A stretch of DNA of 64,000 nt from Symsagittifera roscoffensis (GCF_963678635.1 NC_087068.1:18048027-18112026), one strand, 5' to 3'; counted from the stretch's first letter, positions 18,744 to 29,610 are shown. The notes: generated by a model from the sequence alone, not told the origin. Numbers and translations: made by a program.

Positions 18744-18970
18744 ATGCTTCCCGCGAGAGAAAGAATTGATTATATTTTCATGACAAGACGAGAAACAATT
18801 CAACTTCTGACGAAAAACATTCTGGAAAAAAACGCAGAAAAGCCAGAGTTTCTTCATAACGAATTTTAGAAGTCTTTTTTTTTGAAGAAGAAGACATTTC
18901 GAAAAACCTCAGAGAGGTTACAAGTGTCTCATCAACCAGATTGTGAAGTTGTGAAGTCCCCAGTACATAA

Positions 18971-19044
18971 GGCCGCCTAGCTCAGTGGGTTGGAGCAACA
19001 TGCTAATAACGCGAGGGTCAACAGTTCGAGCCTGTCTGTGGCCA
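18971..19044 (+). tRNA. tRNA-Ile(AAT), degenerate
   Basis: A7 is C; anticodon stem ACATG; first T-stem base is A. Confidence 0.45.
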
Positions 19045-19282
19045 ATGCTTCCCGCGAGAGAAATAATTGATTATATTTTCATGACAAGAAGAGAAACAAT
19101 TCAACTTCTGGCGAAAAATGTTCTGGAAAAAACTCAGAAAAGCCAGAGTTTCTTCTTAACGAATTTTAGAAGTATTTTTTTCAAGAAGAATACGTTTCGA
19201 AAAACCTCAAGTAAACAAACGCAGAGAGGTTACAAGTGTCTCATCAATAAGATCATAAAGTTGTGAAGACCCCAGTACAGCA

Positions 19283-19356
19283 GTCCGCATAGCTCAGTCG
19301 GTTAGAGCATCGTGCTAATAACGCGAGGGTCGACAGTTCGAGCCTGTTTGTGGACA
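19283..19356 (+). tRNA. tRNA-Ile(AAT), type C with compensated acceptor
   Basis: GTCCGCA pairs fully with TGTGGAC: T2:A71 replaces G2:C71. Confidence 0.75.
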
Positions 19357-19595
19357 TTGCTTCCCGCGAGAGAAAGAATTGATTTTATTTTTATGACACG
19401 ACGAGAGACAATTCAACTTCTGACAAAAAACTTTCTGGAAAATAAAACGCAGAAAAGCCAGAGTTTCTTCATGACGAACTTTAGAAGTATTTTTTTTGAA
19501 GAAGAATACGTTTCGAAAACATCAAAAAAAAGCTCAGAGAAGTTACAAGTGCCTCATCAATAGGATAATAAAGATGTAAAGTAGACAGTACATCA

Positions 19596-19669
19596 GGCCG
19601 CATAGCTCAGTCGGCTAAAGCATGGTGCTAATAATGCGAAGGTCGACAGTTTGAGCCTCTCTGTGGCCC
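19596..19669 (+). tRNA. tRNA-Ile(AAT), type B
   Basis: D stem GCTC/AAGC, T loop TTTGAGC and T stem CTCTC are all weakened. Confidence 0.4.
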
Positions 19670-19907
19670 ATGCTTCCCGCGAGAGAATTAATTCATTTTA
19701 TTTTTTTGACACGACAAAGAAAAATTCAATTTCTGACGAAAAATGTTCTGGAAAAAACTCAGAAAAGCCAGAGTTTCTTCATAACGAATTTTAGAAGTAT
19801 TTTTTTGAAGAAGAATACGTTTCGAAAAACCTCAAGTGAACAAACGCAGAGAGGTTACAAGTGTCTCATCAATAAGATCATAAAGTTGTGAAGACCCCAG
19901 TACAGCA

Positions 19908-19981
19908 GTCCGCATAGCTCAGTCGGTTAGAGCATCGTGCTAATAACGCGAGGGTCGACAGTTCGAGCCTGTCTGTTGCCA
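19908..19981 (+). tRNA. tRNA-Ile(AAT), type C
   Basis: GTCCGCA against TGTTGCC: two acceptor mismatches; other arms consensus. Confidence 0.5.
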
Positions 19982-20226
19982 GTGCTTCCCGCGAAAGAAA
20001 GAATTGATTTTATTTTTATGACACGACGAAAAAACTCAAATTCTGACGAAAAACTTTCTGGAAAAAAAAGCAGAAAAGCCAGAGTTTCTTCATAACGAAT
20101 TTGAGAAGTATTTTTTTTTGAAGAAGAATACGTTTCGAAAACATCAAGTAAACAAACGCAGAGAAGTTACAAGTGTCTCATCAATAAGATAATAGAGTTG
20201 TGAAGTCCCAAGTATAGCAGGCCGCA

Positions 20227-20238
20227 TAGCTCAGTCGG
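20227..20238 (+). promoter_or_regulatory. A box of a consensus tRNA copy (representative)
   Basis: TAGCTCAGTCGG matches the Pol III A-box consensus TRGCNNAGYNGG exactly. The same word is present in most array copies. Confidence 0.8.
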
Positions 20239-20272
20239 TTAGAGCATCGTGCTAATAACGCGAGGGTCGACA

Positions 20273-20281
20273 GTTCGAGCC
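20273..20281 (+). promoter_or_regulatory. B box of a consensus tRNA copy (representative)
   Basis: GTTCGAGCC matches the B-box core GWTCRANNC. Copies with ATTTCGAGAC, CTCGAGC or other T loops have weakened B boxes. Confidence 0.75.
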
Positions 20282-20319
20282 TGTCTGTGGCCATTGCTTC
20301 CCGCGAGAGAAAGAATTGA

Positions 20320-20329
20320 TTTTATTTTT
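20320..20329 (+). terminator. Pol III T-run terminator of a consensus copy (representative)
   Basis: TTTTATTTTT lies 27 nt after the end of the 20220 tRNA. This form, usually in GATTTTATTTTTATGACAC, dominates from about 19 to 36 kb. Units with TCTATTCTTTATGAC instead have no T4 there. Confidence 0.7.
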
Positions 20330-20384
20330 ATGACACAACGAGAGACAATTCAACTTCTGACAAAAAACTTTCTGGAAAATAAAA

Positions 20385-20424
20385 CGCAGAAAAGCCAGAG
20401 TTTCTTCATAACGAATTTTAGAAG
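20385..20424 (+). repeat. Highly conserved spacer block (representative)
   Basis: This 40-bp block, starting CGCAGAAAAGCCAGAG and ending AATTTTAGAAG, recurs in nearly every unit with few changes, although flanking A- and T-tracts vary in length. Its role is unknown; it may only reflect homogenisation. Confidence 0.7.
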
Positions 20425-20534
20425 TATTTTTTTTTGAAGAAGAATACGTTTCGAAAACATCAAAAAAAAAGCTCAGAGAAGTTACAAGTGCCTCATCAAT
20501 ATGATAATAAAGATGTAAAGTAGACAGTACATCA

Positions 20535-20608
20535 GGCCGCATAGCTCAGTCGGCTAAAGCATGGTGCTAATAATGCGAAGGTCGAAAGTTTGAGCCTCTC
20601 TGTGGCCC
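20535..20608 (+). tRNA. tRNA-Ile(AAT), type B
   Basis: As 19596, with a further T-stem change (GAAAG). Confidence 0.4.
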
Positions 20609-20845
20609 ATGCTTCCCGCGAGAGAAAGAATTCATTTTATTTTTATGACACGACGAAAAAAATTCAATTTCTGACGAAAAATGTTCTGGAAAAAACTCAG
20701 AAAAGCCAGAGTTTCTTCATAACGAATTTTAGAAGTATTTTTTTGAAGAATAATACGTTTCGAAAAACCTAAAGTGAACAAACGCAGAGAGGTTACAAGT
20801 GTCTCATCAATAAGATCATAAAGTTGTGAAGACCCCAGTACAGCA

Positions 20846-20919
20846 GTCCGCATAGCTCAGTCGGTTAGAGCAGCGTGCTAATAACGCGAGGTTCGACAGT
20901 TCGAGCCTGTCTGTTTCCA
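20846..20919 (+). tRNA. tRNA-Ile(AAT), type C
   Basis: Acceptor 3' side TGTTTCC does not pair at three positions; anticodon stem GCGTG. Confidence 0.4.
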
Positions 20920-21159
20920 GTGCTTACCGCGAAAGAAAGAATTGATTTTATTTTTATGACACGACGAAAAAATTCAAATTCTGACGAAAAACTTTCTGGA
21001 AAATAAAACGCAGAAAAGCCAGAGTTTCTTCATAACGAATTTTAGAAGTATTTTTTTTTGAAGAAGAATACGTTTCGAAAACATCAAGTAAACAAACGCA
21101 GAGAAGTTACAAGTGTCTCATCAAAAAGATAATAGAGTTGTGAAGTCCCAAGTATAGCA

Positions 21160-21233
21160 GGCCGCATAGCTCAGTCGGTTAGAGCATCGTGCTAATAACG
21201 CGAGGGTCGACAGTTCGAGCCTGTCTGTGGCCA
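21160..21233 (+). tRNA. tRNA-Ile(AAT), exact consensus
   Basis: Identical to the 20220 copy; followed by a run of eight or more T. Confidence 0.85.
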
Positions 21234-21473
21234 TTGCTTCCCGCGAGAGAAAGAATTGATTTTTTTTTATGACACGACGAGAGACAATTCAACTTCTGAC
21301 AAAAAACTTTCTGGAAAATAAAACGCAGAAAAGCCAGAGTTTCTTCATAACGAATTTTAGAAGTATTTTTTTGAAGAAGAATACGTTTCGAAAAACCTCA
21401 AGTGAACAAACGCAGAGAGGTTACAAGTGTCTCATCAATAAGATCATAAAGTTGTGAAGACCCCAGTACAGCA

Positions 21474-21547
21474 GTCCGCATAGCTCAGTCGGTTAGAGCA
21501 GCGTGCTAATAACGCGAGGTTCGACAGTTCGAGCCTGTCTGTTTCCA
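21474..21547 (+). tRNA. tRNA-Ile(AAT), type C
   Basis: Same as 20846, including GAGGTTCG in the variable region. Confidence 0.4.
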
Positions 21548-21787
21548 GTGCTTACCGCGAAAGAAAGAATTGATTTTATTTTTATGACACGACGAAAAAA
21601 TTCAAATTCTGACGAAAAACTTTCTGGAAAATAAAACGCAGAAAAGCCAGAGTTTCTTCATAACGAATTTTAGAAGTATTTTTTTTTGAAGAAGAATACG
21701 TTTCGAAAACATCAAGTAAACAAACGCAGAGAAGTTACAAGTGTCTCATCAAAAAGATAATAGAGTTGTGAAGTCCCAAGTATAGCA

Positions 21788-21861
21788 GGCCGCATAGCTC
21801 AGTCGGTTAGAGCATCGTGCTAATAACGCGAGGGTCGACAGTTCGAGCCTGTCTGTGGCCA
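21788..21861 (+). tRNA. tRNA-Ile(AAT), exact consensus
   Basis: All arms pair; part of the 628-bp dimer repeat. Confidence 0.85.
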
Positions 21862-22101
21862 TTGCTTCCCGCGAGAGAAAGAATTGATTTTTTTTTATGA
21901 CACGACGAGAGACAATTCAACTTCTGACAAAAAACTTTCTGGAAAATAAAACGCAGAAAAGCCAGAGTTTCTTCATAACGAATTTTAGAAGTATTTTTTT
22001 GAAGAAGAATACGTTTCGAAAAACCTCAAGTGAACAAACGCAGAGAGGTTACAAGTGTCTCATCAATAAGATCATAAAGTTGTGAAGACCCCAGTACAGC
22101 A

Positions 22102-22175
22102 GTCCGCATAGCTCAGTCGGTTAGAGCAGCGTGCTAATAACGCGAGGGTCGACAGTTCGAGCCTGTCTGTTTCCA
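22102..22175 (+). tRNA. tRNA-Ile(AAT), type C
   Basis: As 20846 but with the normal GAGGGTCG variable region. Confidence 0.4.
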
Positions 22176-22415
22176 GTGCTTACCGCGAAAGAAAGAATTG
22201 ATTTTATTTTTATGACACGACGAAAAAATTCAAATTCTGACGAAAAACTTTCTGGAAAATAAAACGCAAAAAAGCCAGAGTTTCTTCATAACGAATTTTA
22301 GAAGTATTTTTTTTTGAAGAAGAATACGTTTCGAAAACATCAAGTAAACAAACGCAGAGAAGTTACAAGTGTCTCATCAAAAAGATAATAGAGTTGTGAA
22401 GTCCTAAGTATAGCA

Positions 22416-22489
22416 GGCCGCATAGCTCAGTCGGTTAGAGCATCGTGCTAATAACGCGAGGGTCGACAGTTCGAGCCTGTCTGTGGCCA
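22416..22489 (+). tRNA. tRNA-Ile(AAT), exact consensus
   Basis: First unit of the second 7-unit block. Confidence 0.85.
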
Positions 22490-22728
22490 TTGCTTCCCGC
22501 GAGAGAAAGAATTGATTTTATTTTTATGACACGACGAGAGACAATTCAACTTCTGACAAAAAACTTTCTGGAAAATAAAACGCAGAAAAGCCAGAGTTTC
22601 TTCATAACGAATTTTAGAAGTATTTTTTTTGAAGAAGAATACGTTTCGAAAACATCAAAAAAAAGCTCAGAGAAGTAACAAGTGCCTCATCAATAGGATA
22701 ATAAAGATGTAAAGTAGACAGTACATCA

Positions 22729-22802
22729 GGCCGCATAGCTCAGTCGGCTAAAGCATGGTGCTAATAATGCGAAGGTCGACAGTTTGAGCCTCTCTGTGGC
22801 CC
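22729..22802 (+). tRNA. tRNA-Ile(AAT), type B
   Basis: D stem mispaired (AAGC); T stem CTCTC. Confidence 0.4.
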
Positions 22803-23040
22803 ATGCTTCCCGCGAGAGAAAGAATTCATTTTATTTTTATGACACGACGAAAAAAAATTCAATTTCTGACGAAAAATGTTCTGGAAAAAACTCAGAAAAG
22901 CCAGAGTTTCTTCATAACGAATTTTAGAAGTATTTTTTTGAAGAAGAATACGTTTCGAAAAACCTCAAGTGAACAAACGCAGAGAGGTTACAAGTGTCTC
23001 ATCAATAAGATGATAAAGTTGTGAAGACCCCAGTACAGCA

Positions 23041-23114
23041 GTCCGCATAGCTCAGTCGGTTAGAGCATCGAGCTAATAACGCGAGGGTCGACAGTTCGAG
23101 CCTGTCTGTTGCCA
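23041..23114 (+). tRNA. tRNA-Ile(AAT), type C
   Basis: Anticodon stem TCGAG with one mismatch; acceptor end TGTTGCC. Confidence 0.45.
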
Positions 23115-23349
23115 GTGCTTCCCGCGAAAAGAATTGATTTTATTTTTATGACACGACGAAAAAATTCAAATTCTGACGAAAACTTTCTGGAAAATAAAAC
23201 GCAGAAAAGCCAGAGTTTCTTCATAACGAATTTTAGAAAAATTTTTTTTGAAGAAGAATACGTTTCGAAAACATCAAGTAAACAAACGCAGAGAAGTTAC
23301 AAGTGTCTCATCAATAAGATAATAGAGTTGTGAAGTCCCAAGTATAGCA

Positions 23350-23423
23350 GGCCGCATAGCTCAGTCGGTTAGAGCATCGTGCTAATAACGCGAGGGTCGA
23401 CAGTTCGAGCCTGTCTGTGGCCA
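23350..23423 (+). tRNA. tRNA-Ile(AAT), exact consensus
   Basis: All arms pair. Confidence 0.85.
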
Positions 23424-23663
23424 TTGCTTCCCGCGAGAGAAAGAATTGATTTTTTTTTATGACACGACGAGAGACAATTCAACTTCTGACAAAAAACTTT
23501 CTGGAAAATAAAACGCAGAAAAGCCAGAGTTTCTTCATAACGAATTTTAGAAGTATTTTTTTGAAGAAGAATACGTTTCGAAAAACCTCAAGTGAACAAA
23601 CGCAGAGAGGTTACAAGTGTCTCATCAATAAGATCATAAAGTTGTGAAGACCCCAGTACAGCA

Positions 23664-23737
23664 GTCCGCATAGCTCAGTCGGTTAGAGCAGCGTGCTAAT
23701 AACGCGAGGGTCGACAGTTCGAGCCTGTCTGTTTCCA
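23664..23737 (+). tRNA. tRNA-Ile(AAT), type C
   Basis: Same as 22102. Confidence 0.4.
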
Positions 23738-23977
23738 GTGCTTACCGCGAAAGAAAGAATTGATTTTATTTTTATGACACGACGAAAAAATTCAAATTCT
23801 GACGAAAAACTTTCTGGAAAATAAAACGCAGAAAAGCCAGAGTTTCTTCATAACGAATTTTAGAAGTATTTTTTTTTGAAGAAGAATACGTTTCGAAAAC
23901 ATCAAAAAATCAAACGCAGAGAAGTTACAAGTGTCTCATCAAAAAGATAATAGAGTTGTGAAGTCCCAAGTATAGCA

Positions 23978-24051
23978 GGCCGCATAGCTCAGTCGGTTAG
24001 AGCATCGTGCTAATAACGCGAGGGTCGACAGTTCGAGCCTGTCTGTGGCCA
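23978..24051 (+). tRNA. tRNA-Ile(AAT), exact consensus
   Basis: All arms pair. Confidence 0.85.
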
Positions 24052-24291
24052 TTGCTTCCCGCGAGAGAAATAATTGATTTTTTTTTATGACACGACGAGA
24101 GACAATTCAACTTCTGACAAAAAACTTTCTGGAAAATAAAACGCAGAAAAGCCAGAGTTTCTTCATAACGAATTTTAGAAGTATTTTTTTGAAGAAGAAT
24201 ACGTTTCGAAAAACCTCAAGTGAACAAACGCAGAGAGGTTACAAGTGTCTCATCAATAAGATCATAAAGTTGTGAAGACCCCAGTACAGCA

Positions 24292-24365
24292 GTCCGCATA
24301 GCTCAGTCGGTTAGAGCAGCGTGCTAATAACGCGAGGGTCGACAGTTCGAGCCTGTCTGTTTCCA
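24292..24365 (+). tRNA. tRNA-Ile(AAT), type C
   Basis: Same as 22102. Confidence 0.4.
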
Positions 24366-24605
24366 GTGCTTACCGCGAAAGAAAGAATTGATTTTATTTT
24401 TATGACACGACGAAAAAATTCAAATTCTGACGAAAAACTTTCTGGAAAATAAAACGCAGAAAAGCCAGAGTTTCTTCATAACGAATTTTAGAAGTATTTT
24501 TTTTTGAAGAAGAATACGTTTCGAAAACATCAAAAAATCAAACGCAGAGAAGTTACAAGTGTCTCATCAAAAAGATAATAGAGTTGTGAAGTCCCAAGTA
24601 TAGCA

Positions 24606-24679
24606 GGCCGCATAGCTCAGTCGGTTAGAGCATCGTGCTAATAACGCGAGGGTCGACAGTTCGAGCCTGTCTGTGGCCA
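24606..24679 (+). tRNA. tRNA-Ile(AAT), exact consensus
   Basis: Starts the third, partial 7-unit block. Confidence 0.85.
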
Positions 24680-24918
24680 TTGCTTCCCGCGAGAGAAAGA
24701 ATTGATTTTATTTTTATGACACGACGAGAGACAATTCAACTTCTGACAAAAAACTTTCTGGAAAATAAAACGCAGAAAAGCCAGAGTTTCTTCATAACGA
24801 ATTTTAGAAGTATTTTTTTTGAAGAAGAATACGTTTCGAAAACATCAAAAAAAAGCTCAGAGAAGTTACAAGTGCCTCATCAATAGGATAATAAAGATGT
24901 AAAGTAGACAGTACATCA

Positions 24919-24992
24919 GGCCGCATAGCTCAGTCGGCTAAAGCATGGTGCTAAAAATGCGAAGGTCGACAGTTTGAGCCTCTCTGTGGCCC
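24919..24992 (+). tRNA. tRNA-like type B with AAA anticodon
   Basis: Loop CTAAAAA; otherwise as other type B copies. Confidence 0.35.
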
Positions 24993-25230
24993 ATGCTTCC
25001 CGCGAGAGAAAGAATTCATTTTATTTTTATGACACGACGAAAAAAAATTCAATTTCTGACAAAAAATGTTCTGGAAAAAAATCAGAAAAGCCAGAGTTTC
25101 TTCATAACGAATTTTAGAAGTATTTTTTTGAAGAAGAATACGTTTCGAAAAACCTCAAGTGAACAAACGCAGAGAGGTTACAAGTGTCTCATCAATAAGA
25201 TCATAAAGTTGTGAAGACCCCAGTACAGCA

Positions 25231-25304
25231 GTCCGCATAGCTCAGTCGGTTAGAGCATCGAGCTAATAACGCGAGGGTCGACAGTTCGAGCCTGTCTGTT
25301 GCCA
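25231..25304 (+). tRNA. tRNA-Ile(AAT), type C
   Basis: Same as 23041. Confidence 0.45.
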
Positions 25305-25540
25305 GTGCTTCCCGCGAAAAGAATTGATTTTATTTTTATGACACGACGAAAAAATTCAAATTCTGACGAAAAACTTTCTGGAAAATAAAACGCAGAAAAG
25401 CCAGAGTTTCTTCATAACGAATTTTAGAAGTATTTTTTTTTAAGAAGAATACGTTTCGAAAACATCAAGTAAACAAACGCAGAGAAGTTACAAGTGTCTC
25501 ATCAATAAGATAATAGAGTTGTGAAGTCCGAAGTATAGCA

Positions 25541-25614
25541 GGCCGCATAGCTCAGTGGGTTAGAGCATCGTGCTAATAACGCGAGGGTCGACAGTTCGAG
25601 CCTGTCTGTGGCCA
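25541..25614 (+). tRNA. tRNA-Ile(AAT), near consensus
   Basis: Only difference is AGTGGGTTA in the D loop. Confidence 0.8.
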
Positions 25615-25853
25615 TTGCTTCCCGCGAGAGAAAGAATTGATTTTATTTTTATGACACGACGAGAGACAATTCAACTTCTGACAAAAAACTTTCTGGAGAA
25701 TAAAACGCAGAAAAGCCAGAGTTTCTTCATAACGAATTTTAGAAGTATTTTTTTTGAAGAAGAATACGTTTCGAAAACATCAAAAAAAAGCTCAGAGAAG
25801 TTACAAGTGCCTCATCAATAGGATAATAAAGATGTAAAGTAGATAATACATCA

Positions 25854-25927
25854 GGCCGCATATCTCAGTCGGCTAAAGCATGGTGCTAATAATGCAAAGG
25901 TCGACAGTTTGAGCCTCTCTGTGGCCC
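25854..25927 (+). tRNA. tRNA-Ile(AAT), type B
   Basis: Extra change in the D stem (TCTC) and anticodon stem (TGCAA). Confidence 0.35.
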
Positions 25928-26165
25928 ATGCTTCCCGCGAGAGAAAGAATTCATTTTATTTTTATGACACGACGAAAAAAAATTCAATTTCTGACGAAAA
26001 ATGTTCTAGAAAAAAGTCAGAAAAGCCAGAGTTTCTTCATAACGAAATTTAGAAGTATTTTTTTGAAGAAGAATACGTTTCGAAAAACCTCAAGTGAACA
26101 AACGTAGAGAGGTTACAAGTGTCTCATCAATAAGATCATAAAGTTGTGAAGACCCCAGTTCAGCA

Positions 26166-26239
26166 GTCCGCATAGCTCAGTCGGTTAGAGCATCGTGCTA
26201 ATAACGCGAGGGTCGACAGTTCGAGCCTGTCTGTTGCCA
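26166..26239 (+). tRNA. tRNA-Ile(AAT), type C
   Basis: Same as 19908. Confidence 0.5.
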
Positions 26240-26480
26240 GTGCTTCCCGCGAAAGAAAGAATTGATTTTATTTTTATGACACGACGAGAGACAATTCAAC
26301 TTCTGACTAAAAACTTTCTGGAAATAAAAACGCAGAAAAGCCAGAGTTTCTTCATAACGAATTTTAGAAGTATTTATTTGAAGAAGAAGATGGTTCGAAA
26401 AATCTCGAGTAAATAAACGCAAATAAGTTACAAGTGTCTCATCAACAGGATCATAAAGTTGTGAAGTGGCCAGTACAGCA

Positions 26481-26554
26481 GGCCGCATAGCTCAGTGGGT
26501 TAGAGCACCCTGCTAATAACGCGAGGGTGGACAGCTCGAGCCTTCCTGTGGCCA
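26481..26554 (+). tRNA. tRNA-Ile(AAT), degenerate
   Basis: Anticodon stem CCCTG and T stem CTTCC mispaired. Confidence 0.4.
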
Positions 26555-26796
26555 TTGCTTCCCGCGAGAGACAGAACTGATTTTATTTTTATGACACGAC
26601 GAGAGACAATTCAACTTCTGACGAAAAATGTTCTGGAAAATAAAACGCAGAAAAGCCCGAGTTTCTTCATAACGAATTTTTAGAAGTCTTTTTTTAAAGA
26701 AGAATAAGTTTTGAAAAACCTCAAGTAAATAAACGCAGAGAAGTTACAAGTGTCTCATCAATAAGACCATAAAGTTGTGAAGTCCCCAGTCCAGCA

Positions 26797-26870
26797 GGCC
26801 GCATAGCTCAGTCGGTTAGAGCATCGTGCTAATAACGCGAGGGTCGACAGTCCGAGCCTGTCTGTGGCCA
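26797..26870 (+). tRNA. tRNA-Ile(AAT), near consensus
   Basis: Single change, T loop TCCGAGC (T55 lost from the B box). Confidence 0.7.
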
Positions 26871-27110
26871 ATGCTTCCCGCGAGAGAAATAATTGATTAT
26901 ATTTTCATGACAAGACGAGAAACAATTCAACTTCCGACGAAAATCTTTCTGGAAAAAAAACGCAGAAAAGCCAGAAATTCTTCATAACGAATTTTAGAAG
27001 TCTTTATTTGAAGAAGAAGACGGTTCGAAAAATCTCGAGTAAATAAACGCAAATAAGTTACAAGTGTCTCATCAACAGGATCATAAAGTTGTGAAGTCGC
27101 CAGTACAGCA

Positions 27111-27184
27111 GGCTGCATAGCTCAGTGGGTTAGAGCACCCTGCTAATAACGCGAGGGTGGACAGGTCGAGCCTTCCTGTGGCCA
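27111..27184 (+). tRNA. tRNA-Ile(AAT), degenerate
   Basis: Acceptor GGCTGCA, anticodon stem CCCTG, T loop GTCGAGC. Confidence 0.4.
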
Positions 27185-27418
27185 TTGCTTCCCGCGAGAG
27201 ACAGAACTGATTTTATTTTTATGACACGACGAGAGACAATTCAACTTCTGACAAAAAATGTTCTGGAAAATAAAACGCAGAAAAGCCAGAGTTTCTTCAT
27301 AACGAATTTAACGAATTTTAGAAGTATTTTTTTTGAGAAACCTCAAATAAATAAACTCAAAAAAGTTACAAGTGTCTCATCAACAGAATGATAAAGTTGT
27401 GAAGTCCCCAATACAGCA

Positions 27419-27490
27419 GGCCGCATAGCTCAGTGAGTTAGAGCATCGTGCTAATAACGCGACGTCGGCAGTTCGAGCCTGTCTGGGACA
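27419..27490 (+). pseudogene. tRNA-Ile-like (AAT), 72 nt
   Basis: Bases lost from the variable loop and from the acceptor 3' strand (TGGGAC). Confidence 0.5.
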
Positions 27491-27713
27491 TTTGCTTCCC
27501 GCGAGAGAAAGGATTGATGCTATTTTTATGACACGACAAAAAAAATCCAACTTTTGACGAAACGTTTACTGGAAAAAAAAGCAGAAAAACCAGAGTTTCG
27601 TCATAGCGAATTTCAGAAGTCTTTTTTTAAAGCAGAATACGTAAATAAACGCAGAGAAGTTACAAGTGTCTTATCAATAAGATCAAAAAAAATATGAAGT
27701 CCCAAGTACATCA

Positions 27714-27787
27714 GGCCGCATAGCTCAGTCGGTTAGAGCATCGTGCTAATAACGCGAGGATCGACAGTTCGAGCCTGTCTGTGGCCA
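27714..27787 (+). tRNA. tRNA-Ile(AAT), near consensus
   Basis: Single change in the variable region (GGATC). Confidence 0.8.
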
Positions 27788-28029
27788 GTGCTTCCCGCGA
27801 GAGAAAGAATTAATTTTATTTTTATGACACGACGAGAGACAATTCAACTTCTGACGAAAAACTTTTGAAAAATAAAACGCAGAAAAGCCAGAGTTTCGTC
27901 ATAACGAATTTTAGAAGCATTTTATTTGAAGAAGAATACGTTTCGAAAAACCTCCAGTAAACAAACGCAGAGAGCTTACAAGTGTCTCATCAATAAGATA
28001 AAAAAAAATATGAAGTCCCAAGTACATCA

Positions 28030-28103
28030 GGCCGCATAGCACAGTCGGTTAGAGCATCGTGCTAATAACGCGAGGGTCGACAGTTCGAGCCTGTCTGTGG
28101 TCA
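28030..28103 (+). tRNA. tRNA-Ile(AAT), D-stem variant
   Basis: GCAC in place of GCTC breaks one D-stem pair and the A box; wobble end. Confidence 0.55.
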
Positions 28104-28347
28104 ATGCTTCTCGCGAGCCAAAGAAATGAGTCTATTCTTTATGTCACGACGATTTAAAAAGTTCAACTTGAAGAAAGATTTTCTGGAAAAAAAAACGCAG
28201 AAAATCCAGAGTTTCGTCATAACGAATTTTAGAAGCATTTTATTTGAAGAAGAATACGTTTCGAAAAACCTCAAGTAAACAAACGCAGAGAGCTTACAAG
28301 TGTCTTATCAATAAGATCAAAAAAAATATGAAGTCCCAAGTACATCA

Positions 28348-28421
28348 GGCCGCATAGCTCAGTCGGTTAGAGCATCGTGCTAATAACGCGAGGATCGACA
28401 GTTCGAGCCTGTCTGTGGCCA
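28348..28421 (+). tRNA. tRNA-Ile(AAT), near consensus
   Basis: Same as 27714. Confidence 0.8.
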
Positions 28422-28662
28422 GTGCTTCCCGTGAGAGAAAGAATTAATTTTATTTTTATGACACGACGAGAGACAATTCAACTTCTGACGAAAAACTTTT
28501 GAAAAATAAAACGCAGAAAAGCCAGAGTTTCGTCATAGCGAATTTCAGAAGTCTTTTTTTAAAGCAGAATACGTTTGGAAAAGCCTCAAGTAAATAAACG
28601 CAGAGAAGTTACAAGTGTCTTATCAATAAGATCAAAAAAAATATGAAGTCCCAAGTACATCA

Positions 28663-28736
28663 GGCCGCATAGCACAGTCGGTTAGAGCATCGTGCTAATA
28701 ACGCGAGGGTCGACAGTTCGAGCCTGTCTGTGGTCA
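28663..28736 (+). tRNA. tRNA-Ile(AAT), D-stem variant
   Basis: Same as 28030. Confidence 0.55.
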
Positions 28737-28979
28737 ATGCTTCTCGCGAGCCAAAGAAATGAGTCTATTCTTTATGTCACGACGATTTAAAAAGTTCAAC
28801 TTGAAGAAAGATTTTCTGGAAAAAAAAACGCAGAAAATCCAGAGTTTCGTCATAACGAATTTTAGAAGCATTTTATTTGAAGAAGAATACGTTTCGAAAA
28901 ACCTCAAGTAAATAAACGCAGAGAGGTTACAAGTGTCTCATCAATAAGATCATAAAGTTGTGTAGACCCCAGTACAGCA

Positions 28980-29053
28980 GGCCGCATAGCTCAGTCGGTT
29001 AGAGCATCGTGCTAATAACGCGAGGGTCGACAGCTCGAGCCTGTCTTTGGTCA
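28980..29053 (+). tRNA. tRNA-Ile(AAT), near consensus
   Basis: T loop CTCGAGC; acceptor 3' side TTTGGTC. Confidence 0.6.
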
Positions 29054-29295
29054 ATGCTTCTCGCGAGAGACAGAATTGATTTTATTTTTATGACACGACG
29101 AGAGACAATTCAACTTCTGACGAAAAACTTTCTGGGAAATAAAACGCAGAAAAGCCAGAGTTTCGTCATAACGAATTTTAGAAGCATTTTATTTGAAGAA
29201 GAATACGTTTCGAAAAACCTCAAGTAATCAAACGCAGAGAGGTTACAAGTGTCTCATCAATAAGATCATAAAGTTGTGTAGACCCCAGTACAGCA

Positions 29296-29369
29296 GCCCG
29301 CATAGCTCAGTCGGTTAGAGCATCGTGCTAATAACGCGAGGGTCGACAGCTCGAGCCTGTCTTTGGTCA
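29296..29369 (+). tRNA. tRNA-Ile(AAT), variant
   Basis: As 28980 with GCCCGCA acceptor. Confidence 0.5.
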
Positions 29370-29610
29370 ATGCTTCTCGCGAGAGACAGAATTGATTTTA
29401 TTTTTATGACACGACGAGAGACAATTCAACTTCTGACGAAAAACTTTTGAAAAATAAAACGCAGAAAAGCCAGAGTTTCGTCAAAACGAATTTTAGAAGC
29501 ATTTTATTTGAAGAAGAATACGTTTCGAAAAACCTCAGGTAAACAAACGCAGAGAGGTTACAAGTGTCTCATCAATAAGATCATAAAGTTGTGTAGACCC
29601 CAGTACAGCA

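Larger units (their letters stand above)
20220..20293 (+). tRNA. tRNA-Ile(AAT), exact consensus
   Basis: Reference copy for this array: every stem pairs, anticodon loop CTAATAA, discriminator A, no intron. Expected to be decoded as IAU after A34 deamination, reading Ile codons. Confidence 0.88.
20220..24605 (+). repeat. Higher-order repeat: two tandem 7-unit blocks of about 2.19 kb
   Basis: The order consensus, B, C, consensus, C, consensus, C starting at 20220 is repeated from 22416 and begins again at 24606. Inside it, a 628-bp dimer (C plus consensus) is itself reiterated, with 21160-21787 and 21788-22415 nearly identical. Confidence 0.85.
27714..28979 (+). repeat. Higher-order repeat: two 2-unit blocks of about 633 bp
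   Basis: The pair at 27714 and 28030 (the first with GAGGATCG, the second with GCACAG in the D arm) is repeated at 28348 and 28663 with the same private changes. Confidence 0.8.
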
